From the NCBI RefSeq assembly GCF_003263515.1, contig NZ_JYDE01000017.1, positions 1 through 64,000 on the forward strand: a stretch of 64,000 bases of DNA. Direction: 5' to 3'. The position numbers were made by a program, and so were the translations under genes. Of the stretch, positions 34,701 to 43,485 are shown piece by piece. Each line of letters opens with the position of its first letter. The stretch's first letter is position 1. This stretch comes from Rahnella inusitata. GTDB lineage: Bacteria; Pseudomonadota; Gammaproteobacteria; Enterobacterales; Enterobacteriaceae. The notes beneath the pieces are model-generated. The model had not been told where the DNA came from. It did no database searches and worked only from the letters and a program-made list of their open reading frames with translations.

Positions 34701-35936
34701 CTATTTTCTTCCCCATACAAATGCATAGGGGGGGATAAACTCCTCTCTACATGCATCAAGGTAATCTGCCCACCATTGCAGCATTGGCCTACGTTCTTCC
34801 ATATGCTCCGCTTTATGAATGTAAGCAGCTCGGACGCTGTTCCTTTCCTGATGGCTCATTTGACGTTCCACGGCGTCGCGCGACCATCTGCCTGATTCAA
34901 TCAATGCGCTACATGCCATTGCCCTGAATCCATGACCACAAATTTCTATTTTTGTATCGAAACCCATCGTGCGTAAAGCTTTATTAATCGTATTCTCGCT
35001 CATAGGCTTATGTTGGTAATGATCTCCGGGAAACATTAACACTTCATCACCAGAGATTGCCTCAAGCTCTTCTATAAGCATCAGAGCCTGACTTGAAAGA
35101 GGAATTAAGTGAGGCATTTTCATTTTGCTTCCACGATAAGAGAAGCGCACTTTTTCCAATTCTTCACGGTTCGCTGGAATTTCCCATATACGATGCTCTT
35201 TGTTAATTTCAGCCCATCTCGAAAATCTTAGTTCGCTTGAGCGAATGAAAATCAGCAGGTTTAATTTAACGGCAATTTTGGTCAAATTACGGCCACTATA
35301 ACTGTCGATTTTTTGCAATAGTTCAGGGATTCTTTCAAGTGGCAAAGCAGGCCGGTGCTGCGACTTATGGGTTTCAATCGCTCCAGTCAGCTCTTGTGCC
35401 GGATTGTATTTAATAAGACCACTCTGTACTGCATATCTCATTATTGAAGTCGTGCGTTGCTGTAAACGAGAGGCTAATTCATGTTTCCCAGTTTCTTCAA
35501 TTGCTCTGAGAGGAGCTAAAAGGTCTTGAGTGGTTAACAGATCTATCGCTTTACTGCCGATTTCAGGGAAAAGATGAGTCTCGAAGGCTCGCATGACATT
35601 AAGAGAGTGTAGGGAAGACCAAGTTTTCTTTCTGGCATGCCACTGCCGCGCAATCTCTTCAAACGAGGCGATTTCTTCTTTTTCTGCATGCAAAGGATCG
35701 ATCCCTTGAGACAAACTTTTCAGAAATTCATCCCGAGCTTTCCTTGCTTCTGCAAGTGTCATTATTGGGTACATGCCTAAAGCTCGAGTGGTGTCCTTCC
35801 CGTTAATAGTGCGTCTGAAGCGCCAATACTTCGAACCATTAGAATGCACCAGAAGATATAACCCATTGGAATCACTGAGTTTATAAGGTTTATCTTTTGG
35901 CTTCGAGCTCCTGATGCCTGTATCAGTTAATGGCAT
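34701..35936 (-). CDS. int: P4-type tyrosine site-specific integrase
   Basis: A 411-residue tyrosine recombinase of the DUF4102/P4 integrase class. The N-terminal arm-binding domain has KLSDSNGLYLLVHSNGSKYW near residue 18. The catalytic domain has the first arginine in RSSELRFSR near 232, HGFR near 336, the histidine in MSHQERN near 364 and the nucleophilic tyrosine in RAAYIHKAE near 373. It integrates the element into the 3' end of argW, 176 bases away. The ATG has AAGGA six bases upstream. Confidence 0.95.
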   Translation of the reverse strand: MPLTDTGIRSSKPKDKPYKLSDSNGLYLLVHSNGSKYWRFRRTINGKDTTRALGMYPIMTLAEARKARDEFLKSLSQGIDPLHAEKEEIASFEEIARQWHARKKTWSSLHSLNVMRAFETHLFPEIGSKAIDLLTTQDLLAPLRAIEETGKHELASRLQQRTTSIMRYAVQSGLIKYNPAQELTGAIETHKSQHRPALPLERIPELLQKIDSYSGRNLTKIAVKLNLLIFIRSSELRFSRWAEINKEHRIWEIPANREELEKVRFSYRGSKMKMPHLIPLSSQALMLIEELEAISGDEVLMFPGDHYQHKPMSENTINKALRTMGFDTKIEICGHGFRAMACSALIESGRWSRDAVERQMSHQERNSVRAAYIHKAEHMEERRPMLQWWADYLDACREEFIPPYAFVWGRK

Positions 35937-36112
35937 GAAATTTCCTTAGTTCGACGGGTACAAATTTTATCGAACCAATTATACCCGTATTTATACCCAA
36001 GAAAAAATGGGCTGTAGTGGGTTTATATGGGATTGAATGGGATGATGTTTCTATTTTACTTTCTGATTTTACTAGGTTTTTGTACTTGGCGGGATGTCGT
36101 GGAAAGTGGTTA

Positions 36113-36133
36113 TGGTGTCCCCTACAGGAATCG
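36113..36133. repeat. Attachment-site copy 3, 3' end of argW
   Basis: TGGTGTCCCCTACAGGAATCG is the 3' end of the tRNA gene including CCA (minus strand), and forms the tRNA-proximal att junction next to the integrase. Confidence 0.9.
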
Positions 36134-36187
36134 AACCTGTAACTAGCCCTTAGGAGGGGCTTGTTATATCCGTTTAACTAAGGAGAC
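36113..36187 (-). tRNA. argW: tRNA-Arg (anticodon CCU)
   Basis: A 75-base cloverleaf on the minus strand with encoded CCA. The acceptor stem pairs GTCTCCT with AGGGGAC (with one G-U). The anticodon arm is AGCCC-CTCCTAA-GGGCT, placing CCT as anticodon. The T arm is ACAGG-TTCGATT-CCTGT. It closely matches E. coli argW, which is also followed by yfdC and is a known integration hotspot. Its 3' end is used here by the satellite integrase. Confidence 0.95.
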
Positions 36188-36297
36188 ACGGGCGCCTGTG
36201 GAAAGCGCCCGCGTAGTATACTCGTTTTTCTCTCAATAATAAGGCGTTAGACTGCCGTTTGGTCGTTTCCTCGCCAGTCTTGCCGTTTTACCGGTTT

Positions 36298-37215
36298 CTA
36301 AGGCTTCGCGGCCTCTTTCTTTGCGGCTTCCTGTTCCTCTTTTTTGGCTTTGGCTTTCTTCTGGTTGCTCATGTCGTTGCGGATCTGCGCGTGACTTATC
36401 AGCGCGAAGATAAAGGTCCCGCCGGCGATGTTGCCTGCCAGCGTCGGCAGGGCAAACGGCCAGATGAATTCATACCAGGGAATTGCGCCGGAGAAGACCA
36501 GATAGAGAACTTCCACCGAGCCGACCACGATGTGCGTCAGGTCACCGATCGCCACCATATAGGTCATCAGCATGATCACCCACAGTTTGGCCGTACCGGC
36601 TGACGGGATCATCCAGACCATCGTGGCGATTAGCCACCCGGAAACCATGCCGCCAACGAACATCGCTCCCGGCCCTTTCTCCATGATCTCCATGCTGATG
36701 GTGCGAAACGCTTTGTCAGTGTCCGAATCAAAGAACGGCACCAGATGGAAAGCCAGCGCTGCAATCCCGCAGCCGATGATATTTCCCCCAAGCACTAATC
36801 CCCATAGCCGCAAGAGAAGCAGGATGTTCTTACCGGTCAGTTTTTGCATTACCGGCAATACGGCAGTGACAGTGTTCTCGGTAAACAGTTGCTGACGCGC
36901 CATGATGACAATTATGAACCCGACGGTATAACCAATGTTCTCGATGAAAAATCGCTCCGGCGTGTCGGGCAGACGGGCGTGCAGGATGCCTTTCGCCATC
37001 AACGACGCGCTGATCGAAAGCCCGGCGGCAATGGCTGACCACAGTAAAGCCTGTCCGTCACGATCCAGCTCTTTTTCACCTTCCATGCGGATAACTTCAT
37101 GCACGGCTGCGGCTTTGGAGGGTAAATTTTCCTCACCGGTCTCGATCTCTTTGCCTTGTGAGTGCTCGTCGCTGTCGACGTCGCTGGTGTCCTGTTTTTT
37201 CTTTTCTTCGTTCAT
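36298..37215 (-). CDS. yfdC: YfdC-like formate/nitrite transporter family membrane protein
   Basis: A 305-residue inner-membrane protein of the FNT family with about six hydrophobic segments (for example SAIAAGLSISASLMAKG near residue 62 and FALPTLAGNIAGGTFIFAL near residue 258). Long charged tails flank the core: an acidic N-terminus and a KAKAKKEEQ-rich C-terminus. The start at 37215 (MNEEKKKQ) has AAGGA six bases upstream; the frame to 37383 crosses untranslated sequence. Transport substrate is unknown. The argW-yfdC neighbourhood is the same as in E. coli. Confidence 0.9.
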   Translation of the reverse strand: MNEEKKKQDTSDVDSDEHSQGKEIETGEENLPSKAAAVHEVIRMEGEKELDRDGQALLWSAIAAGLSISASLMAKGILHARLPDTPERFFIENIGYTVGFIIVIMARQQLFTENTVTAVLPVMQKLTGKNILLLLRLWGLVLGGNIIGCGIAALAFHLVPFFDSDTDKAFRTISMEIMEKGPGAMFVGGMVSGWLIATMVWMIPSAGTAKLWVIMLMTYMVAIGDLTHIVVGSVEVLYLVFSGAIPWYEFIWPFALPTLAGNIAGGTFIFALISHAQIRNDMSNQKKAKAKKEEQEAAKKEAAKP

Positions 37216-37463
37216 GGGTAATCCTTCGGTGTGCCGCAAGGCGGCTTTTAAAGTGTTCACGGATAAGCATAGGCGAGGCGTGGGATTTATGAAGAGGTAT
37301 ACCGAAAAGTTACAAATCATTAACCCATGAACCTTATGGGTCATTTTGAAGAATAGCTGCTGGATTTCAGGGATTTCAGCCATGTAAACTGTGGCACCTT
37401 GCGCTGCGTCGCGCCTGACGCCTGTGATATGATGCGCACTTGTGAAAAATAAGAGACATCCTC

Positions 37464-38105
37464 ATGTTTGAAGCCCTAAATCTGAGTTGCGTTCGCGATG
37501 AGCGAACCCTGTTCAGTGGCTTAAGTTTCACTGTCGAACCGGCTGAAATGGTGCAAATTGAGGGCCGCAACGGCGCCGGTAAAACCAGCTTATTACGCAT
37601 TCTCGCCGGCCTTTCCTCACCGGACGGCGGTGAAGTTCGCTGGCAGGGCGTGAACACCCGCCGCCAGCGTGATGTTTTTCATCAGCAGCTTCTGTATCTC
37701 GGCCATCAGCCCGGCGTAAAGTCAGTACTTACTGCGTTTGAGAACCTTGCTTTCTATCAGTCTGTGAACCGCCAGTCCGTTAACCGCAAAGGTGACGCTG
37801 ATGCCATCTATCAGGCGCTGGAAAATGTCGGATTGCCGGGTTACGAGGATGTCACGGTCGCACAGATGTCCGCCGGGCAGCAGCGACGTGTGGCGCTGGC
37901 GCGTTTGTGGCTGAGCGATGCGCCGTTGTGGATCCTCGACGAGCCGCTGACCGCGATAGATAAAGAAGGCGTGGCGACACTGATTGCGCTGTTTGAACAG
38001 CACACACAGCAGGGCGGTATGGTGCTGCTGACCACGCATCAGGATTTGCAGGGCATGAGCCGCGACGTGCGAAAACTCCGTCTGACCAGTGAAGCGCTGG
38101 CGTGA
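37464..38105 (+). CDS. ccmA: Heme exporter ATP-binding protein CcmA
   Basis: The 213-residue ATPase of the CcmABCD complex, which uses ATP hydrolysis to release holo-CcmE from CcmC in cytochrome c maturation. Walker A is GRNGAGKTS near residues 34-42, the ABC signature is [18 protein letters not shown] near 132-149, and Walker B is [12 protein letters not shown] near 154-165. It opens the ccm cluster, divergent from yfdC, and is followed by ccmB after 21 bases. Confidence 0.95.
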   Translation: MFEALNLSCVRDERTLFSGLSFTVEPAEMVQIEGRNGAGKTSLLRILAGLSSPDGGEVRWQGVNTRRQRDVFHQQLLYLGHQPGVKSVLTAFENLAFYQSVNRQSVNRKGDADAIYQALENVGLPGYEDVTVAQMSAGQQRRVALARLWLSDAPLWILDEPLTAIDKEGVATLIALFEQHTQQGGMVLLTTHQDLQGMSRDVRKLRLTSEALA

Positions 38106-38126
38106 CGTGAAAGGAAATGAGACGGA

Positions 38127-38786
38127 ATGTTGACTAAAGTCCTGCGCCGCGAGCTAAAAATTGCCTTTCGCAAAAGCGCCGAAATTATTAACCCGCTGTG
38201 GTTTTTCCTGATTGTTATTACCCTGTTTCCGTTAGGCATTGGCCCGGAACCCAAACTGCTGGCGCGCATCGCGCCGGGGATTGTCTGGGTCGCTGCACTG
38301 CTGTCTTCGCTGCTGGCGCTGGAAAGGTTATTCCGCGATGACTATCTCGACGGCACGCTCGAACAGCTGCTGTTATTGCCTTCGCCGCTGGCACTCACGG
38401 TTCTGGGGAAAGTGTGTGCTCACTGGGTGGTGACCGGTTTGCCGTTGCTTGTCCTCTCGCCGCTCATCGCGTTACTGCTTTCACTGGATTTTGAAACGTG
38501 GAAAGCCGTGGCACTGACCCTTTTATTGGGTACGCCGACGCTGAGTTTTATCGGTGCGATTGGCGTGGCGCTGACCGTCGGGCTGCGCAAGGGCGGCGTG
38601 TTGCTGAGCCTGCTGGTGCTGCCGCTGTATATTCCGGTGCTGATTTTTGCCACCGGCGCAATTGATGCGGCGTCGATGTCGATGCCTATTGATGGCTATC
38701 TGGCTATTCTGGGCGCAATGCTGGCGGGCAGTGCGACGTTAGCGCCCTTTGCCACGGCGGTGGCGTTAAGAGTGAGCGTCCACTGA
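38127..38786 (+). CDS. ccmB: Heme exporter permease CcmB
   Basis: A 219-residue inner-membrane subunit with six hydrophobic segments. The N-terminus LRRELKIAFRKSAEIINPL and the DYLDGTLEQLLLLPSPL stretch near residue 70 are characteristic. It pairs with CcmA to form the ABC part of the heme-chaperone release complex. It stands in one unit with ccmA, but a 216-base gap separates it from ccmC. Confidence 0.95.
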   Translation: MLTKVLRRELKIAFRKSAEIINPLWFFLIVITLFPLGIGPEPKLLARIAPGIVWVAALLSSLLALERLFRDDYLDGTLEQLLLLPSPLALTVLGKVCAHWVVTGLPLLVLSPLIALLLSLDFETWKAVALTLLLGTPTLSFIGAIGVALTVGLRKGGVLLSLLVLPLYIPVLIFATGAIDAASMSMPIDGYLAILGAMLAGSATLAPFATAVALRVSVH

Positions 38787-39002
38787 CAAATGTGTCAGTT
38801 TGCCGCGCAGAGCGTAATTATTTTACCTGTCGTTACAATACGGAAGAAAAATCGCAACCTTTGACTAACATCACATTTCTCTATGCGTAAAAATAGAGAG
38901 ATTGCTAAGTAAGTGCGGAAGATTCGTGTCTGACCGCGCAAGAGCCCGATGAGGCTCCACGGCAACCCACACAGTGACATTTTAGAGTGAGCAACGATAA
39001 CA
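38787..39002 (+). promoter_or_regulatory. ccmB-ccmC gap with hairpin and possible internal promoter
   Basis: The gap holds TTGACT at about 38860 followed by AT-rich sequence, a possible promoter, and a small hairpin GAGCC-CGATGA-GGCTC at 38942-38957, followed by ACGGCAACC. It separates ccmAB from the tightly overlapping ccmC-ccmI genes, so the latter may have their own transcription start. Confidence 0.4.
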
Positions 39003-39740
39003 ATGTGGAAATGGTTACATCAACTCGCAAGGCCGGAACGGCTTTACCACGTCTGCGGGCGATTTATTCCGTGGCTCGGGCTGCTCGGTCTCGCCTGCCT
39101 GCTGATTGGCTGGGTCTGGGGATTTGGCTATGCGCCGCCGGATTACCAACAGGGTAACAGTTACCGGATTATGTATATTCATGTCCCGGCGGCGATCTGG
39201 TCGATGGGCATTTACAGCGCGATGGCGGTCGCGGCATTTATCGGCCTGATATGGCAGATGAAAATGTCCGATCTGGCGGTGGCGGCGATGGCGCCGGTCG
39301 GGGCGGTCTTCACCTTTATCGCGCTGGTTACCGGCTCCGCCTGGGGCAAACCGATGTGGGGAACCTGGTGGGTGTGGGACGCGCGTCTGACGTCTGAACT
39401 GGTGTTGCTGTTTCTCTATCTCGGCGTGATCGCCCTGTATAACGCGTTTGATGACCGCCGTCTAGCCGGTCGCGCGGCCGGTATTCTGGTGATGGTCGGC
39501 GTGGTGAATATTCCTATCATTCATTACTCCGTACAGTGGTGGAACACCCTGCATCAGGGGTCCACCAACATGCAGCAAACCATCGATCCGAGTATGCGCT
39601 ATCCGCTCCGCTGGGCGATTTTCGGTTATCTGTTCTTCTTCATTACCCTGACGCTGATGCGTTTACGTAACCTGATCCTCGTTCAGGAACGTCTGCGTCC
39701 GTGGGTAGCTGGCCTGCTGAATAAGGAGCGCCGCGGATGA
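39003..39740 (+). CDS. ccmC: Heme-handling protein CcmC
   Basis: A 245-residue inner-membrane protein with six hydrophobic segments. The periplasmic tryptophan-rich WWD signature WGTWWVWDARLTSEL is near residues 120-134, and histidines in YIHVPAAIW near residue 60 and IIHYSVQWW near residue 175 provide heme ligands. It loads heme onto CcmE. Its stop overlaps ccmD by four bases. Confidence 0.96.
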   Translation: MWKWLHQLARPERLYHVCGRFIPWLGLLGLACLLIGWVWGFGYAPPDYQQGNSYRIMYIHVPAAIWSMGIYSAMAVAAFIGLIWQMKMSDLAVAAMAPVGAVFTFIALVTGSAWGKPMWGTWWVWDARLTSELVLLFLYLGVIALYNAFDDRRLAGRAAGILVMVGVVNIPIIHYSVQWWNTLHQGSTNMQQTIDPSMRYPLRWAIFGYLFFFITLTLMRLRNLILVQERLRPWVAGLLNKERRG

Positions 39741-39997
39741 GCCCTGCATTCTCAAGCTGGCACGATTTCTTTGCGATGGGCGGCTATGCGTTTTACGTCT
39801 GGCTCTCCGTGGCCGTCACCCTGATTTCGCTGCTCGCGCTGGTGGCGCACACATTTGTGCAGCATCGGCAGATCCTCGGTGAAGTCCGCCGTCGTCAGGC
39901 GCGCGAAAAACGCATTATTCAGTCTCAGTCTAAAAAACAGCAAGGCGCCCAGACGTCAGCGCTGGAACCGGACACCTCCCCGGAGAAGTTATTGTGA
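39737..39997 (+). CDS. ccmD: Heme exporter protein CcmD
   Basis: A small inner-membrane protein of 86 residues, with one transmembrane segment ([20 protein letters not shown] near residues 13-32) and a basic cytoplasmic tail. The tail is about 15-20 residues longer than E. coli CcmD. It stabilises the CcmABC-CcmE complex. It overlaps both neighbours (ATGA and GTGA junctions). Confidence 0.93.
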   Translation: MSPAFSSWHDFFAMGGYAFYVWLSVAVTLISLLALVAHTFVQHRQILGEVRRRQAREKRIIQSQSKKQQGAQTSALEPDTSPEKLL

Positions 39998-40488
39998 ATC
40001 CACGTCGTAAAAAGCGCCTGACGCTGGCGCTGCTGGTGCTGGCCGGTCTCGGCCTGAGCATCACGCTGGTGATGTACGCGCTGCGCTCCAATATTGATTT
40101 GTTCTACACCCCGAGTGAAATTCTGCAAGGTAAAGGTGAAAACCACGAAATGCCGGAAGTTGGCCAGCGGCTGCGTATCGGCGGCATGGTGATGCCGGGT
40201 TCGGTGAAACGTGACCCGAAAAGTTTGCAGGTGAGTTTTAAAATTTACGATGCGCGCGGCGCGATTGCGGTGACCTACAACGGCATTCTGCCGGACCTGT
40301 TCCGTGAAGGGCAGGGCGTGGTGGCGCAGGGCGTGATGGAGCCGGGCAACGTGGTCAACGCCATTCAGGTGCTGGCAAAACACGATGAAAAATATGTGCC
40401 GCCGGAAGTTGCCGACGCCATGAAAGAAAACCACAAAGGACCGGCGTCGGCCTACGTGGGTAATGATAAAGGAAACGATCGCTCATGA
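39994..40488 (+). CDS. ccmE: Heme chaperone CcmE
   Basis: A membrane-anchored periplasmic protein of 164 residues that carries heme covalently through a histidine. The heme-binding segment [11 protein letters not shown] places the histidine near residue 129 with the supporting tyrosine four residues later. The N-terminal anchor is [20 protein letters not shown] and the OB-fold segment is [14 protein letters not shown]. The start codon is GTG, overlapping the ccmD stop. Confidence 0.96.
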   Translation: MNPRRKKRLTLALLVLAGLGLSITLVMYALRSNIDLFYTPSEILQGKGENHEMPEVGQRLRIGGMVMPGSVKRDPKSLQVSFKIYDARGAIAVTYNGILPDLFREGQGVVAQGVMEPGNVVNAIQVLAKHDEKYVPPEVADAMKENHKGPASAYVGNDKGNDRS

Positions 40489-42455
40489 TGCCGGAACTGG
40501 GAACATTTGCACTTTGTCTGGCGTTAGGTCTGGCGGTGTTGCTGAGTATTTATCCGCAGTGGGGGGCCGCGCGGCAGGACAGCCGGATGATGGCGATGGC
40601 GCGCCCGCTGGCTTACGGCATGTTCGCCTGTATCGCGCTGGCGTTCATTATTCTGGTTCACGCATTTGTGGTGAATGATTTTACCGTCGCTTACGTGGCT
40701 AACAATTCCAATACCCACTTGCCGGTGTATTACCGCGTGGCGGCAACGTGGGGGGCGCACGAAGGTTCCTTGCTGCTGTGGGTGTTGTTGCTGAGTTGCT
40801 GGACGCTTGCCGTTGCGCTGTTCAGCCGACAGATGCCGCAGGATGCCATCGCGCGCGTGCTGGCGGTGATGGGCATGATCACCGGCGGCTTCCTGCTGTT
40901 TATCCTGCTGACGTCCAATCCGTTTATCCGCTCTTTGCCGAATTTCCCGGTCGACGGGAGTGATCTCAACCCGGTCTTGCAAGATATTGGCCTGATTTTT
41001 CATCCGCCATTGCTGTACATGGGATATGTCGGTTTCTCCGTTGCCTTCGCGTTTGCGATTGCCTCGCTGATGGCCGGACGTCTCGATACCGCGTGGGCGC
41101 GCTGGTCGCGTCCGTGGACGCAGGCCGCATGGGTGTTCCTGACTATCGGCATCGTGCTGGGTTCTGCCTGGGCGTATTACGAATTAGGCTGGGGCGGCTG
41201 GTGGTTCTGGGATCCGGTGGAAAATGCTTCCTTTATGCCGTGGCTGGCAGGAACGGCGTTGATCCACTCCCTCGCCGTGACCGAAAAACGCGGTACGTTC
41301 AAAGCCTGGACGGTACTGCTCGCGATCACCGCCTTCTCGCTGTGCCTGCTCGGCACGTTCCTCGTACGCTCCGGCGTGCTGGTGTCGGTTCACTCGTTTG
41401 CCTCCGATCCGGCGCGCGGCATGTTTATTCTGGCGTATCTGGTGATCGTCATCGGCGGCTCGCTGCTGCTGTATGCCATTAAAGGGAATTCGGTGCGGGC
41501 ACCAAGCCGTCACGAGCTACATTCGCGTGAAAGCTACTTGCTCAGCAACAACGTGCTGCTGGTTGCCGCCATGCTGGTGGTGTTGCTCGGCACGCTGCTG
41601 CCGCTTATTCATAAGCAACTGGGCATGGGCAGTATTTCCATCGGTGAACCTTTCTTCAATACGATGTTTACCTGGCTGATGGCGCCGCTGGCGCTGCTGC
41701 TGGGTATCGGTCCGCTGGTGCGTTGGCGTCGCGATGAGCCAAGCAAGCTGTGGCGTCGTCTGGGCGTGGCGCTGGTGATTACGCTGATCCTGTCGATTCT
41801 GCTGCCGTGGCTGTTGCAGGACAAAATCGTTGGGATGACCGTTGTTGGCCTGCTGATGTCAGTGTGGGTGATTGTGCTGACGCTGATGGAATTACATGAG
41901 CGCGCCACGCATCGCCATACTTTCTGGCGCGGCCTGACCAAACTGTCGCGCAGCCACTGGGGCATGGTGCTCGGACATCTCGGCGTGGCGGTGACGGTAA
42001 TTGGAATCGCATTTAGCCAGAACTACAGCGTTGAGCGTGATGTGCGTATGAAAGCCGGCGATACGGTGGATATCCATGATTATCACTTTATCTTCCGCGA
42101 CGTTCGCGACATTACTGGCCCGAATTACACCGGCGGCGAAGCCAATATCGATGTCGAACAAAACGGCAAAAAAATCACCACGCTGCACGCCGAAAAACGC
42201 TTCTACAGCGTGGCGCGCAGCATGATGACCGAAGCGGCGATCGACGGCAATCTGGCACGGGATCTGTATGCGGCGCTGGGTGAAGAGATGGACGATGGTT
42301 CGTGGGCAGTGCGTTTGTACTACAAACCGTTCGTGCGCTGGATCTGGCTGGGCGGCATCTTCATGGCGGTCGGCGGCGTGCTCTGTATTCTCGATCCGCG
42401 CTACCGGATGAGCAAGAAACTCAAGAAACAAGGTAAAGCGGAGGCTGAAGTATGA
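40485..42455 (+). CDS. ccmF: Heme lyase CcmF
   Basis: A 656-residue inner-membrane protein with about fifteen hydrophobic segments. The WWD domain is [18 protein letters not shown] near residues 233-250. With CcmH and CcmI it transfers heme from CcmE to the apocytochrome CxxCH thiols. The length equals the enterobacterial family. It is translationally coupled to ccmE and ccmG by ATGA-type overlaps. Confidence 0.97.
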   Translation: MMPELGTFALCLALGLAVLLSIYPQWGAARQDSRMMAMARPLAYGMFACIALAFIILVHAFVVNDFTVAYVANNSNTHLPVYYRVAATWGAHEGSLLLWVLLLSCWTLAVALFSRQMPQDAIARVLAVMGMITGGFLLFILLTSNPFIRSLPNFPVDGSDLNPVLQDIGLIFHPPLLYMGYVGFSVAFAFAIASLMAGRLDTAWARWSRPWTQAAWVFLTIGIVLGSAWAYYELGWGGWWFWDPVENASFMPWLAGTALIHSLAVTEKRGTFKAWTVLLAITAFSLCLLGTFLVRSGVLVSVHSFASDPARGMFILAYLVIVIGGSLLLYAIKGNSVRAPSRHELHSRESYLLSNNVLLVAAMLVVLLGTLLPLIHKQLGMGSISIGEPFFNTMFTWLMAPLALLLGIGPLVRWRRDEPSKLWRRLGVALVITLILSILLPWLLQDKIVGMTVVGLLMSVWVIVLTLMELHERATHRHTFWRGLTKLSRSHWGMVLGHLGVAVTVIGIAFSQNYSVERDVRMKAGDTVDIHDYHFIFRDVRDITGPNYTGGEANIDVEQNGKKITTLHAEKRFYSVARSMMTEAAIDGNLARDLYAALGEEMDDGSWAVRLYYKPFVRWIWLGGIFMAVGGVLCILDPRYRMSKKLKKQGKAEAEV

Positions 42456-43003
42456 ACCGTAAACTCCTCTTTATTCCGCTGTTCCTGTTTCTGGCGCTGG
42501 CGGCAGCTTTTTTAGTTCAGCTGACGCGAAACGCCAACGGCGATGATCCGACGCTGCTCGAATCAGCCTTGATCGGTAAACCGGTGCCGGTGTTTAAGCT
42601 CGAATCGCTGGCCGAAGCCGGGAAAACCTACGATCAGTCGGTGCTGCGCGACGGTAAACCGCTGCTGCTCAACGTCTGGGCGACGTGGTGCCCGACCTGC
42701 CGCGCCGAGCATGATTATCTGAACCGGCTTGCCGCCACCGGTGTGCGCGTGGTCGGGCTTAATTACAAAGACGATCGCCAGAAAGCGGTGAACTGGCTGA
42801 ACACGCTGGGCAATCCTTACATGCTGAGTTTGTACGACGGCGACGGCATGCTTGGATTAGATCTCGGAGTGTACGGCGCACCGGAAACCTTCCTGATCGA
42901 CGGGCAGGGCATCATTCGCTATCGCCATGCCGGTGACTTAAATGAGAAAGTCTGGCAAACCGAAGTCTTGCCGCTGTACAAGAAATACGGAGGTGGCGCA
43001 TGA
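42452..43003 (+). CDS. ccmG: Thiol:disulfide oxidoreductase CcmG/DsbE
   Basis: A membrane-anchored periplasmic thioredoxin-like protein of 183 residues. The active site is WCPTC in LNVWATWCPTCRAEH near residues 73-87, and GAPETFLIDGQG near residue 142 contains the cis-proline region. It reduces the apocytochrome or CcmH disulfide before heme attachment. Confidence 0.96.
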   Translation: MNRKLLFIPLFLFLALAAAFLVQLTRNANGDDPTLLESALIGKPVPVFKLESLAEAGKTYDQSVLRDGKPLLLNVWATWCPTCRAEHDYLNRLAATGVRVVGLNYKDDRQKAVNWLNTLGNPYMLSLYDGDGMLGLDLGVYGAPETFLIDGQGIIRYRHAGDLNEKVWQTEVLPLYKKYGGGA

Positions 43004-43485
43004 GACTGTTTTCGTCACTGCCCGCGTTACTGCTCGGCATGTTGCTGAGCGTCAGCGCATTTGCAGCCATCGACACTTATCAGTTCAAATCGCCGGAGCA
43101 GGAACAGGCATACCGCGACATTACCGCGCAGCTGCGTTGTCCGAAATGCCAGAACACCAATATTGCGGCGTCGGATTCGATCATCGCCGCTGACATGCGC
43201 ACCAAGGTATTTCAGCTGCTTAATGAAGGACAAAATCGCCAGCAGATCGTCGCCTATATGGTGGCACGTTACGGTAATTTCGTGACGTACGAACCGCCGG
43301 TTACGCCATCTACCCTGATTCTTTGGCTGGGACCGGTGCTGGTGGTGATTATCGGCGGTGGAATGATTTTCATGCGTTCGCGCCGCGGGTCTGTAAACAC
43401 CAAAACCGCCGCAGAAGAAATGTCAGAACAAGAAAAACAGCGCCTGGCGCAGTTACTTAAAGACAGCGACAGGAAAGGATCATGA
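43000..43485 (+). CDS. ccmH: Cytochrome c maturation protein CcmH
   Basis: A 161-residue protein with a signal peptide (ending SVSAFA), the redox motif LRCPKCQ near residues 45-51 and a C-terminal membrane segment (LILWLGPVLVVIIGGGMIF). It corresponds to the N-terminal half of the E. coli CcmH fusion; the TPR half is encoded separately by the next gene. Confidence 0.95.
   Translation: MRLFSSLPALLLGMLLSVSAFAAIDTYQFKSPEQEQAYRDITAQLRCPKCQNTNIAASDSIIAADMRTKVFQLLNEGQNRQQIVAYMVARYGNFVTYEPPVTPSTLILWLGPVLVVIIGGGMIFMRSRRGSVNTKTAAEEMSEQEKQRLAQLLKDSDRKGS

Noticed and set aside
38930-38980. Sequence GAGCCCGATGAGGCTC...GGCAACC looks a little like a SAM-I riboswitch core
   Set aside because: The long helices and the kink-turn expected for SAM-I are absent, and ccmC has no link to methionine metabolism. 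I kept only the simple hairpin.
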